A stretch of DNA of 64,000 nucleotides, from positions 992,001-1,056,000 of the forward strand of contig CAVQCJ010000002.1 of the NCBI GenBank assembly GCA_963711005.1. Direction: 5' to 3'. The position numbers and the translations under genes are program-made. The stretch is from CAVQCJ01 sp963711005 (GTDB lineage Bacteria > Actinomycetota > Actinomycetes > Prado026). The notes under the pieces are model-generated. The model saw only the letters and a list, made by a program, of their open reading frames with translations, did not search any database and was not told the DNA's origin. Positions 54,295 to 62,249 of the stretch are shown piece after piece. Numbering within the stretch: the first letter of the stretch is position 1; each line of letters opens with the position of its first letter.

Positions 54295-54791
54295 CCCGAC
54301 CCCTCGTCCAGCGTCTGCCGGAACTCCTCGCCGAAACCGAGCCGGGACGCGATCGAGTCGAGCATCTCGTCCGGGTAGAGGTCGCTGTCCTCGCACAGCA
54401 TCGCGACCTCCATGGCCGGCACGCCGAGGTCGGCGAACACCGACAGGTCCCCGGCCGGCTGCATGGTGTCGAGGTCGTCCTCGTCGGGCATGGGCAGCTC
54501 GAGCCGCTCCAGCACCTCGCGCGCCAGCGGCCAGTCCTCGGCGGCGGTGACGTCGGAGAGCAGGATCCGCTCGTCGTCACCGAACACCCGGACCGCCACG
54601 AAGAAGTCGTCGGCCACCGACACCATGCCGATCGAGCCGCCGTCGCCCGGCTGCTGCCGGATGGCGTGCACGAGCCGGTCCAGACCGTCGGCAGCGCTGG
54701 GCGGCAGGGTGGCGACCACCCAGCGCCCCTCCTCGAGGTACGCCGCGACGGCGAAGTCCGTCGCTGTCCCCTCGGCACGGCCGTCGGACAT
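54291..54791 (-). CDS. tRNA adenosine deaminase-associated protein
   Basis: A 166-residue acidic protein (FAVAAYLEEGRWVVATLPP, DDFFVAVRVFGDDERILLSDVTAA, ALCEDSDLYPDEML-like MLCEDSDLYPDEMLDSIA) recognised as the family that sits beside tadA in actinobacteria. No catalytic motif is seen, so it may be a partner or regulator. The ATG at 54791 has only a weak upstream box (CACCAT). Confidence 0.9.
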   Translation of the reverse strand: MSDGRAEGTATDFAVAAYLEEGRWVVATLPPSAADGLDRLVHAIRQQPGDGGSIGMVSVADDFFVAVRVFGDDERILLSDVTAAEDWPLAREVLERLELPMPDEDDLDTMQPAGDLSVFADLGVPAMEVAMLCEDSDLYPDEMLDSIASRLGFGEEFRQTLDEGSG

Positions 54792-54880
54792 GCGGGCATG
54801 GTGGCACGGGAGGGCGTCCCACCGACAGGGCCTTCGGACCCTCCGGTGGCCGCGTGACGGCCCTGGCGAGACCCTGGCGC

Positions 54881-54893
54881 TAGCCTTCCCGCC
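54881..54893 (+). promoter_or_regulatory. Leaderless-type -10 box for upp
   Basis: TAGCCT is followed by 7 nt and the ATG at 54894. Confidence 0.55.
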
Positions 54894-55532
54894 ATGCGCG
54901 TCCACGTCGCCGACCACCCGCTCGTCGCCCACAAGCTGACCACGCTGCGGGACGAGCGCACCGACTCCCCCACCTTCCGGCGCCTCGCCGAGGAGCTCGT
55001 CACGCTGCTGGCGTACGAGGCGACCCGCGAGGTCCGGACCGTGCCGTTCGAGGTGCGAACCCCGGTGGCGCCGGCGATGGGCGTGCGCCTGGCCCAGCCG
55101 CGGCCGCTCGTCGTGCCGATCCTGAGGGCCGGGCTGGGCATGCTGGAGGGGATGGTCCGGCTGCTGCCGACCGCCGAAGTCGGTTTCCTCGGGATGGTGC
55201 GGGACGAGTCGACGCTCGTGGCCACCACGTACGCCGACCGGCTTCCCGAGGACCTGTCGGACCGGCAGGTCTACGTGCTGGACCCGATGCTGGCCACCGG
55301 CGGCACCCTCGCGGCCGCGATCGAGCTGCTGCTCGGCCGCGGGGCGCACGACGTGACCGCGATCTGCCTGCTGGCCGCGCCGGAAGGGCTGGACCACCTG
55401 CGGACGACGTTCGCCGGGCGCGACGCCGCGGTCTCTGTGGTCACCGCCGGTCTGGACGACAAGCTCAACGAGAAGGGGTACATCGTGCCCGGCCTCGGGG
55501 ATGCGGGAGACCGGCTGTACGGCGTCGTCTGA
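54894..55532 (+). CDS. upp: Uracil phosphoribosyltransferase
   Basis: Salvages uracil with PRPP to UMP. It has 212 residues; the PRPP-binding motif VYVLDPMLATGGT, the PILRAGLGMLEGM loop and the C-terminal uracil-site GYIVPGLGDAGDR are intact. It is divergent from the tadA pair. The ATG start is fixed by the promoter box. Confidence 0.97.
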   Translation: MRVHVADHPLVAHKLTTLRDERTDSPTFRRLAEELVTLLAYEATREVRTVPFEVRTPVAPAMGVRLAQPRPLVVPILRAGLGMLEGMVRLLPTAEVGFLGMVRDESTLVATTYADRLPEDLSDRQVYVLDPMLATGGTLAAAIELLLGRGAHDVTAICLLAAPEGLDHLRTTFAGRDAAVSVVTAGLDDKLNEKGYIVPGLGDAGDRLYGVV

Positions 55533-55559
55533 GCCCGCGGCCCGGATCGCCTGGACGCG

Positions 55560-56942
55560 TCACAGCGCCTTGAGCGCCGCCACCACCTTGGTGAGCGACT
55601 CCTTGGCGTCGCCGAAAAGCATCGTCGTGTTCGGCTGGTAGAGCAGGTCGTTGTCGATCCCGGCGAACCCGGGTCGCATCGAACGCTTGAGGAAGATCAC
55701 GTTCTGCGCCTGGTCGACGTCGAGGATCGGCATGCCCGAGATGGGAGTGCCCGGCTGCCGGGCGGCCGGGTTGACGACGTCGTTCGCACCGATCACGAGG
55801 ACGACGTCGGTGGTCGCGAACTGCGGGTTGACCTCGTCCATCTCCTTGAGCTGCTCGTAGGGGACGTTGGCCTCCGCGAGCAGGACGTTCATGTGTCCGG
55901 GCATCCGGCCGGCGACCGGGTGGATGCCGTACAGCACCTCGACGTCGCGGGCGGCGAGCAGGTCCGCGAGCTCGCGCACCGTGTGCTGGGCCTGCGCGAC
56001 GGCCAGCCCGTAGCCGGGGACGATGATCACCTTGGTGGCGTAGTTGAGCAGGATGGCGACGTCGTCGGGCGACGCCGAGCGCACCGGGCGGTCCCCCGCC
56101 ACGGCCGTCGACCCGGCGGTGGAGCCGCCGCGCAGCGCCCCGAACAGGGTCGAGGTGAGCGGACGTCCCATCGCCTTGGCCATGAGCCGGGTCAGGATCG
56201 TGCCGGATGCGCCGACCAGGGTGCCGGCGACCAGGAGCAGGACGTTGCCCAGGACGTAGCCGGACGCCGCGACGGCCATGCCGGTGAACGCGTTGAGCAG
56301 CGAGATGACGATCGGGACGTCGGCGCCGCCGACCGGCAGCACGAAGAGCACGCCGGTGGCCAGCGATGCCAGCACCACGCCTACCGCCAGCGCCGTCGAG
56401 GGACTCTGGGCGCCGCCCTGGACGAAGACCGCCACCGACAGCGCCAGCGCGCCGGCCATCGACCCGCCGAACAGCACCGGGTGGCCGGGCAGGACCACCG
56501 GCCGGGTGGTGATCAGCTCCTGGAGCTTGAGGAACGTCACCACCGAGCCGGAGAACGACACGGACCCGACGACGATCGTGAACAGCGAAGCCACCAGCGG
56601 GAACCCGCCGCCGGTGCTCTTCAGCTCCAGGAACGCGACGATCGCGGCCGCGCCACCGCCGACGCCGTTGAACAGCGCGACCAGCTGCGGCATCGCCGTC
56701 ATCGGGACCCGGCGCGACGTGGGCACCGCCACCGCGGAGCCGACCACGATCGCGCCGATGATGAGTGGCAGATGGTCCAGGTGCTGCGCGACCAGCGTGG
56801 TCACCACGGCGAGCGTGGCGCCGAACGCGCCGAGCAGGTTGCCGTTGCGCGCGGACTTCGGCGACGACAGACCCTTCAGCGCGAGGATGAAGCAGACCGC
56901 CGCGACCAGGTACGAGAGATCCACCCACGTCTGCTTGGTCAC
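55560..56942 (-). CDS. pntB: NAD(P) transhydrogenase subunit beta
   Basis: A 460-residue subunit with about nine membrane helices (1-255) and the NADP-binding domain III (VIIVPGYGLAVAQAQHTVREL, GIHPVAGRMPGHMNVLLAEANVPY, GANDVVNPAA). Uses the proton gradient to make NADPH from NADH. The ATG overlaps the pntAb stop by ATGA. It is the last gene of the operon and converges on upp. Confidence 0.97.
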   Translation of the reverse strand: MTKQTWVDLSYLVAAVCFILALKGLSSPKSARNGNLLGAFGATLAVVTTLVAQHLDHLPLIIGAIVVGSAVAVPTSRRVPMTAMPQLVALFNGVGGGAAAIVAFLELKSTGGGFPLVASLFTIVVGSVSFSGSVVTFLKLQELITTRPVVLPGHPVLFGGSMAGALALSVAVFVQGGAQSPSTALAVGVVLASLATGVLFVLPVGGADVPIVISLLNAFTGMAVAASGYVLGNVLLLVAGTLVGASGTILTRLMAKAMGRPLTSTLFGALRGGSTAGSTAVAGDRPVRSASPDDVAILLNYATKVIIVPGYGLAVAQAQHTVRELADLLAARDVEVLYGIHPVAGRMPGHMNVLLAEANVPYEQLKEMDEVNPQFATTDVVLVIGANDVVNPAARQPGTPISGMPILDVDQAQNVIFLKRSMRPGFAGIDNDLLYQPNTTMLFGDAKESLTKVVAALKAL

Positions 56943-57223
56943 TGCTTGCGGCCCTTGAACATCTCGAGCATGCGGTCGGTGACGACGAAGCCGCCGACCA
57001 TGTTCAAGGTCGCCAGCACCACGGCCAGCAGCCCGAGCGTGATGTCGACGGCGCCGTCCGCGCTGCCGGTGACCAGGATCGCGCCGACGAGGATCACGCC
57101 GTGGATGGCGTTCGCCCCGGACATCAACGGCGTGTGCAGCGTGGTCGACACCTTGGAGACGACCTCGAACCCGACGAACACGGCGAGGACGAACACGGTC
57201 AGCAGACCCATCCCGGAGCTCAA
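56939..57223 (-). CDS. pntAb: NAD(P) transhydrogenase subunit alpha, membrane part
   Basis: A 94-residue protein with three membrane helices (LLTVFVLAVFVGFEVVSKV, GVILVGAILVTG, LGLLAVVLATLNMVGGFVV) and TTLHTPLMSGANAIHG, the conserved domain II entry. TTG at 57223 overlaps the pntAa stop by TTGA; ATG at 57211 is an alternative. Split alpha subunits are usual in actinobacteria. Confidence 0.93.
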   Translation of the reverse strand: MSSGMGLLTVFVLAVFVGFEVVSKVSTTLHTPLMSGANAIHGVILVGAILVTGSADGAVDITLGLLAVVLATLNMVGGFVVTDRMLEMFKGRKQ

Positions 57224-58329
57224 GCGCCGATCCCCTCTCGTACGTCCCCGTCCCGGGTCACCCAGCAGCCGGCCACGACCTCGTCGTCGAAGTCGGGCAC
57301 GACCTCGCCCTCGCTCGTCATGAGCAGCAGCAGGTCGGAGACGTTCCGGGCGTAGAGGCGGCTCGCGTCTACGGGCATCTGCGAGGGCACGTCCTTGCCG
57401 CCCCACACGGTGACCCCGCCGATGAGGACCTCCTCGCCCGCGACCGAGCCCTCGACGTTGCCGCCGGTCTCTGCAGCGAGGTCGACGACCACGCTGCCCG
57501 GCCGCATGGCCTCGACCATGGCCCGGGTGACGAGCAGCGGAGCGGCCCGGCCGGGCACGGCCGCGGTGGTGATCACGGCGTCCGACTTGGCGACGAACGG
57601 CGCCAGCAGCTCGCGCTGCCGCTCCGCGCGGTCGGTGCTCATCTCGCGCGCGTACCCGCCACCGCCCTCGAGCGCCTCCAGGTCCAGCTCGACGAACTTG
57701 GCACCCATCGAGCGCACCTCGTCCGCCGACGAGGCCCGGACGTCGTACGCCTCGACGACCGCGCCGAGCCGTTTCGCGGTCGCGATCGCCTGCAGCCCGG
57801 CCACCCCGGCCCCGAGCACGAGCACCTTGGCCGGCGGGATCGTGCCGGCCGCGGTCATCAGCAGCGGCAGGAACGACGGGAGCTTCTCGGCGGCGACGAG
57901 CGCGGCGCGATAACCGGACACCAGCGCCTGGGAGGTGAGGGCGTCCATCGACTGGGCCCGGGAGATCCTGGGCAGCAGCTCCATGGAAAAGGCGGTGACC
58001 CCGCCCGCGGCGAGCGCCCGGATCCCGGCGACGTTGGCCGACGGTGCCAGGAAGCCGGCCGTGAGGCAGCCGCGGCGCAGCCGGCCGATCTCCTCGACCG
58101 ACAGCGGCGAGACGTGCAGCACGACGTCGACCTCGCCCCAGGCGGACCCGGCGGGGACGATCGTCGCGCCCGCCTCCTCGTACGCCTCGTCGGTCGCGAA
58201 CGCATGGCGCCCGGCGCCCGTCTCCACCACGACATCGAGGCCGGCCTTGGCCAGCCTCGACACGCTCTCCGGAACCGCGGCCACCCGCCGCTCACCGGGG
58301 CGGGTCTCGACCGGGACGAGGACTCTCAC
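57220..58329 (-). CDS. pntAa: NAD(P) transhydrogenase subunit alpha, NAD-binding part
   Basis: A 369-residue domain I protein related to alanine dehydrogenase: VPVETRPGERRVAAVPESV at the N-terminus, RISRAQSMDALTSQA, and the NAD fold VLVLGAGVAGLQAIATAKRLGA. The GTG at 58329 follows TAACGT with 7 nt, so it appears leaderless; longer upstream frames lack support. First gene of pntAa-pntAb-pntB. Confidence 0.96.
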   Translation of the reverse strand: MRVLVPVETRPGERRVAAVPESVSRLAKAGLDVVVETGAGRHAFATDEAYEEAGATIVPAGSAWGEVDVVLHVSPLSVEEIGRLRRGCLTAGFLAPSANVAGIRALAAGGVTAFSMELLPRISRAQSMDALTSQALVSGYRAALVAAEKLPSFLPLLMTAAGTIPPAKVLVLGAGVAGLQAIATAKRLGAVVEAYDVRASSADEVRSMGAKFVELDLEALEGGGGYAREMSTDRAERQRELLAPFVAKSDAVITTAAVPGRAAPLLVTRAMVEAMRPGSVVVDLAAETGGNVEGSVAGEEVLIGGVTVWGGKDVPSQMPVDASRLYARNVSDLLLLMTSEGEVVPDFDDEVVAGCWVTRDGDVREGIGA

Positions 58330-58342
58330 GGCGCGCACGTTA
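58330..58342 (-). promoter_or_regulatory. Leaderless-type -10 box for the pnt operon
   Basis: On the minus strand TAACGT is followed by 7 nt and the GTG at 58329. Confidence 0.55.
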
Positions 58343-58451
58343 GCGGCCACGGCGACCTGTACGCGTGCCCGGGGCCCAAACCCGCCGGGAAGGCCGCGGA
58401 CACGCACGCAGGTCGCCGGGGTCGGGTCGGCGTTTGCCAGACTGCGCGCCC

Positions 58452-59231
58452 ATGACCCCGCTGCAGGCCGTCCTCGTCCTCGGCGCGGGGTTCGTCGCGG
58501 GCGGGATGAACGCCGTGGTCGGCGCCGGGACGTTGGTGTCGTTCCCGGCTCTGCTCGCCGTGGGGCTCAGCCCGGTGGTCGCCAACGTGTCGAGCTCGCT
58601 GGGCGTCCTGCCCGGGTCGGTCGCCGGGGCGTACTCCTACCGGCACCAGCTCACGCCGTTGCGGCCCTTCCTGCGCCGGGCGGTGGTCCCGGCGGCGCTC
58701 GGCGGCCTGGCCGGCGCGCTGCTCCTGCTGCTGCTGCCGGCCCGGGTGTTCGGCGCCGTGGTCCCGGTCCTGCTGGTCGGCGCGGCCGGCCTGGTCGCGC
58801 TGCAGCCCCGGATCGCCCGGCGGGTGGCGGCCGGGCGGGACCCCGCCGCGATGGACGCGGCCGGGGGGCCCGGCGTGCCGGCGCCGGGCATCGTCGTGCT
58901 CGGGACCGTGCTGCTGGTCGCGGTGTACGGCGGCTACTTCGGGGCCGGGGTGTCGGTGATGTACCTGGCCGTGCTCGGCGCTGTGCTCGGCGGGATCCAG
59001 GCGGCCAACGGTGCGAAGAACCTGCTGTCGGCGGTCTCCGGCTTCACCGCCGCGGTCGTCTTCGTGCTGCACGCGCCGGTCGACTGGGCCGCGGTCGTGC
59101 TGCTCGCGGCCGGCAGCTCGGTCGGGGGCCTGGTCGGCGGCCGCTTCGGGCAGCGGTTGCCGGACCTGCTCCTGCGCGCGGTGATCATCGCGATCGCGCT
59201 GGCAGCCGCCGTCCTCCAACTTCTGCGTTGA
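58452..59231 (+). CDS. TSUP-family (TauE/SafE) membrane transporter
   Basis: A 259-residue protein with about eight membrane helices. The first half has FVAGGMNAVVGAGTLVSFPAL and the second VAVYGGYFGAGVSVMYLAVLG, the repeated GxGxG-containing helix pairs of the TSUP family, which export sulfite, sulfonates or other organic anions. The substrate is unknown. CAGACT lies 8 nt before the ATG. Its TGA stop is inside the terminator stem. Confidence 0.93.
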   Translation: MTPLQAVLVLGAGFVAGGMNAVVGAGTLVSFPALLAVGLSPVVANVSSSLGVLPGSVAGAYSYRHQLTPLRPFLRRAVVPAALGGLAGALLLLLLPARVFGAVVPVLLVGAAGLVALQPRIARRVAAGRDPAAMDAAGGPGVPAPGIVVLGTVLLVAVYGGYFGAGVSVMYLAVLGAVLGGIQAANGAKNLLSAVSGFTAAVVFVLHAPVDWAAVVLLAAGSSVGGLVGGRFGQRLPDLLLRAVIIAIALAAAVLQLLR

Positions 59232-59289
59232 TCGTGAGCAGATCACCGCCCGCGACGGCGGGTCGCGGGCGTGTTGCTCAAGATCAACG
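59226..59289. terminator. Nested bidirectional terminator containing both stop codons
   Basis: Outer arms 59226-59240 and 59275-59289 pair with one mismatch over 15 bp; inner arms 59247-59255 and 59263-59271 are a perfect 9-bp stem. The TSUP stop (59229-59231) and the SRPBCC stop (59284-59286) both lie within the outer arms. Confidence 0.85.
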
Positions 59290-59721
59290 GGGGGTCAGGT
59301 GGGTGCGCAGGCCGGCGAGGGCGCCGTTGACGAAGCCGCCGAACACCTTGCGGCGCAAGAAGCCCGGCGCGGACAACGAATGCTCGATGGTCAGGTCGAG
59401 GGACACCTCCGTGCTGCCGTCGCCGCGGTCGAGCACGCGGTAGACACCGTCCTGCCTTCTCTGCATCGAGCTCTTCACGAGAGTCCAGGACATCGCGTCG
59501 TCCGCGTGCTCGAACTCGAGCGTGAAGCGGTCGTCGCCCACCGGCGTCGACAGCTCGAACACGGCCGTGGCGGGTGTCCCGTCCTCGTACTCCTCGAGCA
59601 GCTCCGCCGTGGTGATCTGCGGGACCCACTGCGGTTGCGACTCGACGTCGCGCAGAAGAGCGAGCACGTCCCGCAGCGGCGCTGACACGACGATCGACCC
59701 GTTCGCGTGGTCCGTCGGCAC
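59284..59721 (-). CDS. SRPBCC (START-like) family protein
   Basis: A 145-residue polyketide-cyclase/dehydrase-type protein: DHANGSIVVSAPLRDVLALLRDVESQPQWVP at the start, VSLDLTIEHSLSAPGFLRRKVFGGFVNGALAGLRTHL at the end. It forms a hydrophobic cavity fold that binds a lipid or other ligand. The GTG start has GGAGGGCGGGG upstream. The ligand is unknown. Confidence 0.9.
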   Translation of the reverse strand: MPTDHANGSIVVSAPLRDVLALLRDVESQPQWVPQITTAELLEEYEDGTPATAVFELSTPVGDDRFTLEFEHADDAMSWTLVKSSMQRRQDGVYRVLDRGDGSTEVSLDLTIEHSLSAPGFLRRKVFGGFVNGALAGLRTHLTPR

Positions 59722-59796
59722 TAGCCCCGCCCTCCAGGGTCTGATCAGACCAGGTTAGCGACCCGCGCGAACCACCCCGAAGGACCCCCCGACGGC

Positions 59797-59809
59797 GATA
59801 CTGGACCCT
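59797..59809 (+). promoter_or_regulatory. Possible leaderless -10 box for the GH13 gene
   Basis: GATACT, one mismatch from TANNNT, is followed by 7 nt and the GTG at 59810. Confidence 0.35.
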
Positions 59810-61549
59810 GTGACATCGCGTGCACGGCAGCCGTCCGCCGTGCCGCGGACCAGGGCAGCGACGCACCGGCCGTGGTGGCGGGACGCGGTCGTCTACCAGG
59901 TCTACCTGCGCTCGTTCGCCGACTCCGACGGTGACGGCGTGGGCGACCTGGAGGGCCTGCGCAGGCATTTGGACCACGTGGTCGAGCTGGGCGCGGACGG
60001 GCTGTGGATCAACCCGTGCTACCCCTCGCCGCAGGTCGACCACGGCTACGACGTGGCCGACTACTTCGACATCGAGCCGGCGTACGGAGACCTGGCCGCC
60101 TTCGACCGGCTGCTCGCCGAGGTGCACGCGCGCGGGTTGCGGGTCCTGATGGACATCGTGCCCAACCACTGCTCGAGCGAGCACCGGTGGTTCAAGGAGG
60201 CGCTGGCCGCCGGCCCCGGGTCGCCGGAGCGGGCCCGGTTCCTGTTCCGGGACGGCCATGGTCCGGACGGCTCGGTCCCGCCCAACCGCTGGCGGTCGGT
60301 GTTCGGCGGCCCGGCCTGGACCCGGGTGGTCGAGCCGGACGGCAGCCCCGGACAGTGGTACCTGCACCTGTTCGACCCGATGCAGCCGGACTTCGACTGG
60401 CGCAACCCCGTGGTCGGGCACATGTTCGAGCAGGTGCTCCGGTTCTGGTTCGACCGGGGCGTGGACGGCTTCCGCATCGACGTCGCGCACGGCCTGGTGA
60501 AGGCGGCGGAGCTGCCCGAGTGGGACCTGCCCCCGCACGCCGTCGTCGACCCCGACCACCCGACGCCGATGTGGGACCAGCCCGAGGTGCACGACGTCTA
60601 CCGGCGCTGGCGCGGCGTCGCGGAGTCGTACGAGGGCCGGGACATCACCTTCGTCGGCGAGATCTGGGTCCACGACCCGGCCTCGCTCGCCCTGTACCTG
60701 CGCGACGACGAGCTGCCGCAGGCCTTCCACTTCGACCTGTTGATCCAGCCGTGGCGGGCGGCCCCCTTGCGCGCCTCCATCCAGCGCGGGCTGGACCACG
60801 TCGGCGCGACCGGCGCGACCGTCACCTGGACGCTGGCCAACCACGACGTGCACCGCGCCGTCACCCGGTACGGCCGTGACCAGAGCCGGGTGGTCGTCGA
60901 CTCCGACGACCCGGTCGGCGGCACCCGATGGCGTGGCCCCGTGGACGTGGCGCAGGGCACCCGCATCGCCAGGGCGGCCGCCCTGGTCACGCTCGCGCTC
61001 CCGGGCTCGGTCTACCTCTACCAGGGCGAGGAGCTCGGCCTTCCCGAGGTCCTGGACCTGCCCGACGAGGCTCGGCAGGACCCGATCTTCGCCAGGAGCG
61101 GCCACGTGGACTACGGCCGGGACGGCTGCCGGGTGCCGCTGCCCTGGCGTCGCGACGCGGTGTCGTTCGGCTTCTCCGACGCGGTGCCGGGGCAGCCGGT
61201 GGTCGCGCCGTGGCTGCCCCAGCCCGAGTGGTTCGCCCCGCTCGCCGTCGACGCCGAGAGAGACGACCCCGACTCCACGTACAACCTCTACCGGCGCGCG
61301 CTCGGGCTGCGTGACGCGTTCTGGTCCGGTCCGGACGAGCCGTTGCGGTGGCTGCCCACCGGCGCCCGCGACGACGTGCTCGCCCTGGCCCGCGGCCGGG
61401 CCGCGTGCGTCGCGGTGTGCGGCGACCAGCCGTTCGAGGCACCGCCGGAGTGGGGCGACATCGTGCTCGCCAGCGCGCCGCCGACCGGACGGAGACTGCC
61501 CGGCGAGTCCGCCGGGTGGCTCACGACCGGAGCGCCGACGGGCGACTGA
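59810..61549 (+). CDS. GH13 family glycosidase (alpha-glucosidase-like)
   Basis: A 579-residue alpha-amylase-family enzyme. WWRDAVVYQVYLRSFADSDGDGVGDLEG and MDIVPNHCSSEH are conserved regions; the nucleophile is Asp224 in GFRIDVAHG, the acid/base Glu284 in VGEIW and the third carboxylate Asp346 in NHDVHR. It resembles alpha-glucosidases or oligo-1,6-glucosidases; no signal peptide, so it acts in the cytoplasm on small oligosaccharides. Exact specificity cannot be told. Confidence 0.95.
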   Translation: MTSRARQPSAVPRTRAATHRPWWRDAVVYQVYLRSFADSDGDGVGDLEGLRRHLDHVVELGADGLWINPCYPSPQVDHGYDVADYFDIEPAYGDLAAFDRLLAEVHARGLRVLMDIVPNHCSSEHRWFKEALAAGPGSPERARFLFRDGHGPDGSVPPNRWRSVFGGPAWTRVVEPDGSPGQWYLHLFDPMQPDFDWRNPVVGHMFEQVLRFWFDRGVDGFRIDVAHGLVKAAELPEWDLPPHAVVDPDHPTPMWDQPEVHDVYRRWRGVAESYEGRDITFVGEIWVHDPASLALYLRDDELPQAFHFDLLIQPWRAAPLRASIQRGLDHVGATGATVTWTLANHDVHRAVTRYGRDQSRVVVDSDDPVGGTRWRGPVDVAQGTRIARAAALVTLALPGSVYLYQGEELGLPEVLDLPDEARQDPIFARSGHVDYGRDGCRVPLPWRRDAVSFGFSDAVPGQPVVAPWLPQPEWFAPLAVDAERDDPDSTYNLYRRALGLRDAFWSGPDEPLRWLPTGARDDVLALARGRAACVAVCGDQPFEAPPEWGDIVLASAPPTGRRLPGESAGWLTTGAPTGD

Positions 61550-61618
61550 GGCCGCCCCCGGCTAGGTTGGCGGCGGGGTTCCCGTCCTCCTCGTCACCCG
61601 TCGACCAGAGGACTTCCG

Positions 61619-62221
61619 ATGCCGACTCGCCTCACCGGGGCCGAGCGCCGCGACCAGATCCTGGCCTGCGCCAGGTACGTGTTCGCCCAGGAGGGTTACG
61701 ACGGTGCCCGCACCGCCGAGATCGCCGAGCGGGCCGGGGTGAGCGAACGGCTCATGTACAAGCACTTCGAGGGCAAGCGCGAGCTGTTCATCGCCGTCAC
61801 CGCGGACACCGCCGCACTGGTCGCGCAGGGGTACCGGCAGGTCGCCGACCAGGCGCCCGACCTGGAGACGGCGATCCGCGAGCTGTACGACGGCCGGCTC
61901 GGCCCCGGCCGGTTCCGCGGCCGCACGCACGGGGTGTTCTTCGCCCGGGTGCACGGACCGTTCGACGACCCGGACCTCGACGGCTCGATCAGTGCGGCCT
62001 ACCGCACGCTCGCCGACGCCGCGACGTACTTCTTCAAGCGCATGCGCGACCGCGGGCTGGTCCGCCCGGACATCGATCCCGAGGTCGTCGCCTGGAACCT
62101 GTCCGGAATCCTGCACCTGCACGACCCGCTGTGGTCCGCCCACACCGCACGGCGCGCGGTCGCCCTGGAGCGGCGGATCGTGGCGGCGTTCATCGCCGAC
62201 CTGGTTCCGAACGGCCGCTGA
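61619..62221 (+). CDS. TetR-family transcription regulator
   Basis: A 200-residue repressor-type protein. The N-terminal helix-turn-helix is ARTAEIAERAGVSERLMYKHFEGKRELF (about 30-57), followed by a helical ligand domain. The ATG has AGAGGA about 8 nt upstream, and a TAGGTT at 61563-61568 may be its -10 box with a normal leader. It could control the GH13 gene before it or the membrane protein after it. Confidence 0.93.
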   Translation: MPTRLTGAERRDQILACARYVFAQEGYDGARTAEIAERAGVSERLMYKHFEGKRELFIAVTADTAALVAQGYRQVADQAPDLETAIRELYDGRLGPGRFRGRTHGVFFARVHGPFDDPDLDGSISAAYRTLADAATYFFKRMRDRGLVRPDIDPEVVAWNLSGILHLHDPLWSAHTARRAVALERRIVAAFIADLVPNGR

Positions 62222-62236
62222 GACCCCGGATGGGCC

Positions 62237-62249
62237 TAGGGTCGCCCTC
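62237..62249 (+). promoter_or_regulatory. Leaderless-type -10 box for the membrane protein gene
   Basis: TAGGGT is followed by 7 nt and the ATG at 62250. Confidence 0.55.
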
